From contig CAJUPI010000078.1 of NCBI GenBank assembly GCA_910588125.1, positions 4,904-12,922 on the forward strand: a stretch of 8,019 bases of DNA, read 5' to 3'. The translations under genes were made by a program, and so were the position numbers. The stretch is from an uncultured Lachnospiraceae bacterium (lineage in GTDB: Bacteria; Bacillota; Clostridia; Lachnospirales; Lachnospiraceae). Below the pieces are notes generated by a model. It was not told the DNA's origin. It saw only the letters and a list, made by a program, of their open reading frames with translations, and did no database searches. This document shows positions 6,231 through 8,019 of the stretch, piece after piece (the first letter of the stretch is position 1; every line of letters begins with the position of its first letter).

Positions 6231-6235
6231 AGGAG
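6231..6235 (+). promoter_or_regulatory. Ribosome binding site that fixes the start at 6245
   Basis: AGGAG sits 9 bases before ATG 6245. The in-frame TTG at 6224 lies upstream of it with no site of its own. Starting at 6245 also gives the expected short lysine-rich leader M-K-K-G-K. Confidence 0.85.
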
Positions 6236-6244
6236 AATAATAAC

Positions 6245-7936
6245 ATGAAAAAAGGCAAAGTCATATTATGGGGTCTGGCAGCGCTTGCGGCCTTGTCCGT
6301 GGGCGGAACCTGGGCAGCATGGACGCAGGTGCTGGTGACCGGAAACGAATACAAGATTCCCCAGTACAAGACCAGCCTGACAGAAAAATTCACCCAGCCG
6401 GATGACTGGCAGCCGGGGATCGAGACTCAGAAACAGGTTTGGGTGTCTAATAATGTAAAGGATGAAAACGGGGAGAGCAATGTTCCGGCCCTGGCCAAGG
6501 TGGTGATTCACCAGAACTGGAAACGCCGGGAAAATATTTATGCCACAGATGTAGAGGGAAATCGTCTGGAACCGCCGCTGGCCACCACAGAGGATGTGAT
6601 TCCCTTTACTTTTCAGGATGACAATGGCAATACCCAGTATGCGGCTGTTCCGGTATTTAATAAGGAAAATGTAGTGGTTTTACGTTCCGGAGCGGCCCGG
6701 ACGCCGGGATTGACCCTGGGACTTGACTATGTAGACAGCCCGGAGGAGGCAGCTAACAAGTGGCTGCTGGTGGAGGAAGAGCCGGCAGAAACCGGAAATT
6801 ATACCCTTTATTATATGGGAATTATCCAGCCGAAAGAGAACAGCCCTGTATTTTTAGAAAGTGTAAGGATGAATCCTTTGTTGGAAGCCACTATTACCAA
6901 AAAGGATATGGTGTATCGAAAGACAGAGGACGGAGAATACGTGCGGCAGCTGACGACCACCAGCTCCAAATATGGGTATGACGGGTGCCGTTATGAGATG
7001 GATATTACGGCCACCACAGTTCAATATACGAAAGGAGCGGTACATGAGGTGTTCCGTCAGGGAGTGTATCCGGAGCAGGTGATCTATTACCTGGAGACGG
7101 AGGTAGCACACGGGGATGATTTTGATCATGCCGGACATCCGGATAAGATATTGTCCCTGGTATATGACAGGGAAAACCGTCTGAGCTATGTACCAATCCG
7201 GGACGAAAAGGGAGAGCCGGCGGATCCGGATAACTGGTTTATGAGCTTTACGGATATGGTTCCGGGAGGCCGCTATTATGATCAGATGACGGTCCAGAAC
7301 ACTACCAGAAACCGCCGGGCCAAGATTTATATGTGTATTGATCCCCGTCAGCAAAGCAGCCTGAAGGATGAGCTGCTGGAGAATGTCAGCATGCAGGTGC
7401 TTTTTAATGGAGAGGAGCTTTATCAGGGGAAGGTGACTGGCGCCGAATATGCAGACGGAGAGGGAAATCTGCAAAAGCTGATTCCTCTTTGCTATCTGCG
7501 TCCCGGAGAATCCGGGGAGATCCGGGTTATCATGCAGTTAAATAAGGATATTGGGCTGGACGAAAACGGTAAATGCCCATTGGCAGAACAGCTGGCCAAG
7601 ATCGACTGGGAGTTTCGGATTCAGGCAGTACCTGCGGGAAATCATCCCGGTGGGGGAAGACCGCCGGGAGGCTCTGGCGGAGGGACTCCGCCTACAACCA
7701 TCGATGAGCCGGGTGTACCCCAGGCTTTCCTGGAGGAACCAGAAGTACCTCTGGCATCTTTGATGATACCTGATGAAGAAGTACCTCTGGCAGCGTTGCT
7801 TCCCAAAACCGGAGACAGCCGTCCGATTTTGCTGTTGGCAGCTATGTCGATAATCAGCCTGCTGCTGCTGATAGGATTAGGAAGGCAGTTGAAAAAGGAA
7901 CAAAAAAAGGACCGTGGCACGCAGGAGCTCGTATAA
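6245..7936 (+). CDS. LPKTG wall-anchored TasA-like protein, probable fibre anchor
   Basis: The protein has 563 residues. A SipW-type leader ends G-G-T-W-A|A-W-T-Q, cut after A24. The first domain (about 25-270) is TasA/BsaA-like: W-Q-P-G-I-E-T-Q-K-Q-V, a V-V-I-H-Q-N-W strand, W173 opening a segment that leads to Y-T-L-Y-Y, F-L-E-S-V, and C248-R-Y-E-M-D-I-T-A-T-T-V-Q before A-V-H-E-V-F. A second beta-rich domain (about 275-462) includes M-V-P-G-G, M-T-V-Q-N-T, E-L-L-E-N-V, L-R-P-G-E-S-G-E and I-D-W-E-F, a pattern common in LPxTG surface proteins. A Gly/Pro-rich wall spacer (463-518), LPKTG at 519-523 (bases 7799-7813), a hydrophobic helix and a K-K-E-Q-K-K-D-R tail form a sortase signal. It would therefore be processed by SipW at one end and by a sortase at the other, tying the fibre to peptidoglycan (inferred). 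No sortase gene lies in this window. Four Cys residues are present, unusual for an exported Firmicute protein. Confidence 0.9.
   Translation: MKKGKVILWGLAALAALSVGGTWAAWTQVLVTGNEYKIPQYKTSLTEKFTQPDDWQPGIETQKQVWVSNNVKDENGESNVPALAKVVIHQNWKRRENIYATDVEGNRLEPPLATTEDVIPFTFQDDNGNTQYAAVPVFNKENVVVLRSGAARTPGLTLGLDYVDSPEEAANKWLLVEEEPAETGNYTLYYMGIIQPKENSPVFLESVRMNPLLEATITKKDMVYRKTEDGEYVRQLTTTSSKYGYDGCRYEMDITATTVQYTKGAVHEVFRQGVYPEQVIYYLETEVAHGDDFDHAGHPDKILSLVYDRENRLSYVPIRDEKGEPADPDNWFMSFTDMVPGGRYYDQMTVQNTTRNRRAKIYMCIDPRQQSSLKDELLENVSMQVLFNGEELYQGKVTGAEYADGEGNLQKLIPLCYLRPGESGEIRVIMQLNKDIGLDENGKCPLAEQLAKIDWEFRIQAVPAGNHPGGGRPPGGSGGGTPPTTIDEPGVPQAFLEEPEVPLASLMIPDEEVPLAALLPKTGDSRPILLLAAMSIISLLLLIGLGRQLKKEQKKDRGTQELV
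7741..7792 (+). repeat. 16-base direct repeat encoding EVPLA in the wall spacer
   Basis: AGAAGTACCTCTGGCA occurs perfectly at 7741-7756 and 7777-7792, a 36-base (12-codon) period, just before the LPKTG codons. A third, diverged protein-level unit (G-V-P-Q-A) lies before it. E-V-P-L-A repeats ahead of L-P-K-T-G are typical of clostridial wall-anchored proteins, and the copies could vary in number by slippage. Confidence 0.85.
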
Positions 7937-8019
7937 GAGGTAACATTTGTCAAATATCTTAAATTCGTGAATTGAAAAAGTAAAGTCAGTATGAAAGGCT
8001 TAGTTCTACATCTCTCTGG
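7937..8019. other. 3' flank: no supported gene or terminator
   Basis: This AT-richer tail contains two short inverted repeats, ATTTG-T-CAAAT (7945-7955) and AATTC-GT-GAATT (7962-7973). Their loops are too short and they lack T-runs, so they do not make a terminator. They could be operator-like palindromes. I see no good promoter. An ATG at 7991 stays open to the window end but has no clear ribosome binding site. Confidence 0.4.

Noticed and set aside
6854..7474. Minus-strand open frame of 206 codons inside the LPKTG gene
   Set aside because: It is antisense to a gene with a consistent domain order, has no recognisable motif, and has the low-complexity Ile/His/Leu make-up of a shadow frame.
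7945..7973. Two short palindromes after the last gene as a transcription terminator
   Set aside because: Loops of one or two bases, weak AT-rich stems and no T-run do not make an intrinsic terminator.
7991..8019. Possible start of a next gene (ATG AAA GGC ...)
   Set aside because: Only nine codons are visible, there is no clear ribosome binding site or promoter, and nothing can be recognised.
1..8019. Mobile elements, CRISPR arrays, tRNA or rRNA genes
   Set aside because: No transposase, integrase, regularly spaced identical repeats or RNA gene sequence was seen; the repeats found are protein-domain or wall-spacer repeats.

Overview
The window looks like part of a cell-surface locus from a low-to-mid GC Gram-positive anaerobe, most likely a Clostridia or Lachnospiraceae-type Firmicute. 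The reasons are strong GGAGG-type ribosome binding sites, Cna-B repeat architecture, an LPKTG sorting signal preceded by EVPLA repeats, and a SipW-type signal peptidase with cognate TasA/BsaA-like exported proteins. This taxonomic call is inference from protein style; no rRNA or other marker is present.

All seven genes lie on the + strand with gaps of about -17, 15, 27, 65, 39 and 50 bases, so they read as one operon that enters from the left. In order: (1) the 3' part of a large Cna-B repeat surface protein (3-2126); (2) an atypical TasA-like protein with a membrane segment but a degenerate SipW cleavage site (2110-2838); (3) a small TasA-like protein (2854-3522); (4, 5) two closely related larger TasA/BsaA-like subunits (3550-4542, 4608-5666), the second carrying a dockerin-type calcium loop; (6) a SipW-type ER-like signal peptidase I (5706-6194); (7) a 563-residue protein with a SipW-type signal peptide, a TasA-like domain, a second beta-rich domain, a proline-rich wall spacer and an LPKTG anchor (6245-7936). 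The last 83 bases hold no clear gene or terminator, and the operon may continue.

The working model, which is inference, is a surface fibre. SipW trims the signal peptides of proteins 3, 4, 5 and 7 (and perhaps 2) at a shared G-G-x-x-A|aromatic site. Proteins 4 and 5 look like main subunits and 2 and 3 like minor or adaptor subunits. Protein 7 would be attached to peptidoglycan by a sortase encoded elsewhere, giving the fibre a covalent wall base. The Cna-B protein, which has no anchor of its own in its C-terminus, would be an associated stalk or adhesin. All five TasA-like proteins share the same core motifs: a V-x-F-x-N-T-G strand, a W...DGYYYY segment followed by LLESV, and a C-terminal Y-x-L-x-V-T-x-Q-x-V-Q-A strand with an A-V-K-E-A-F helix.
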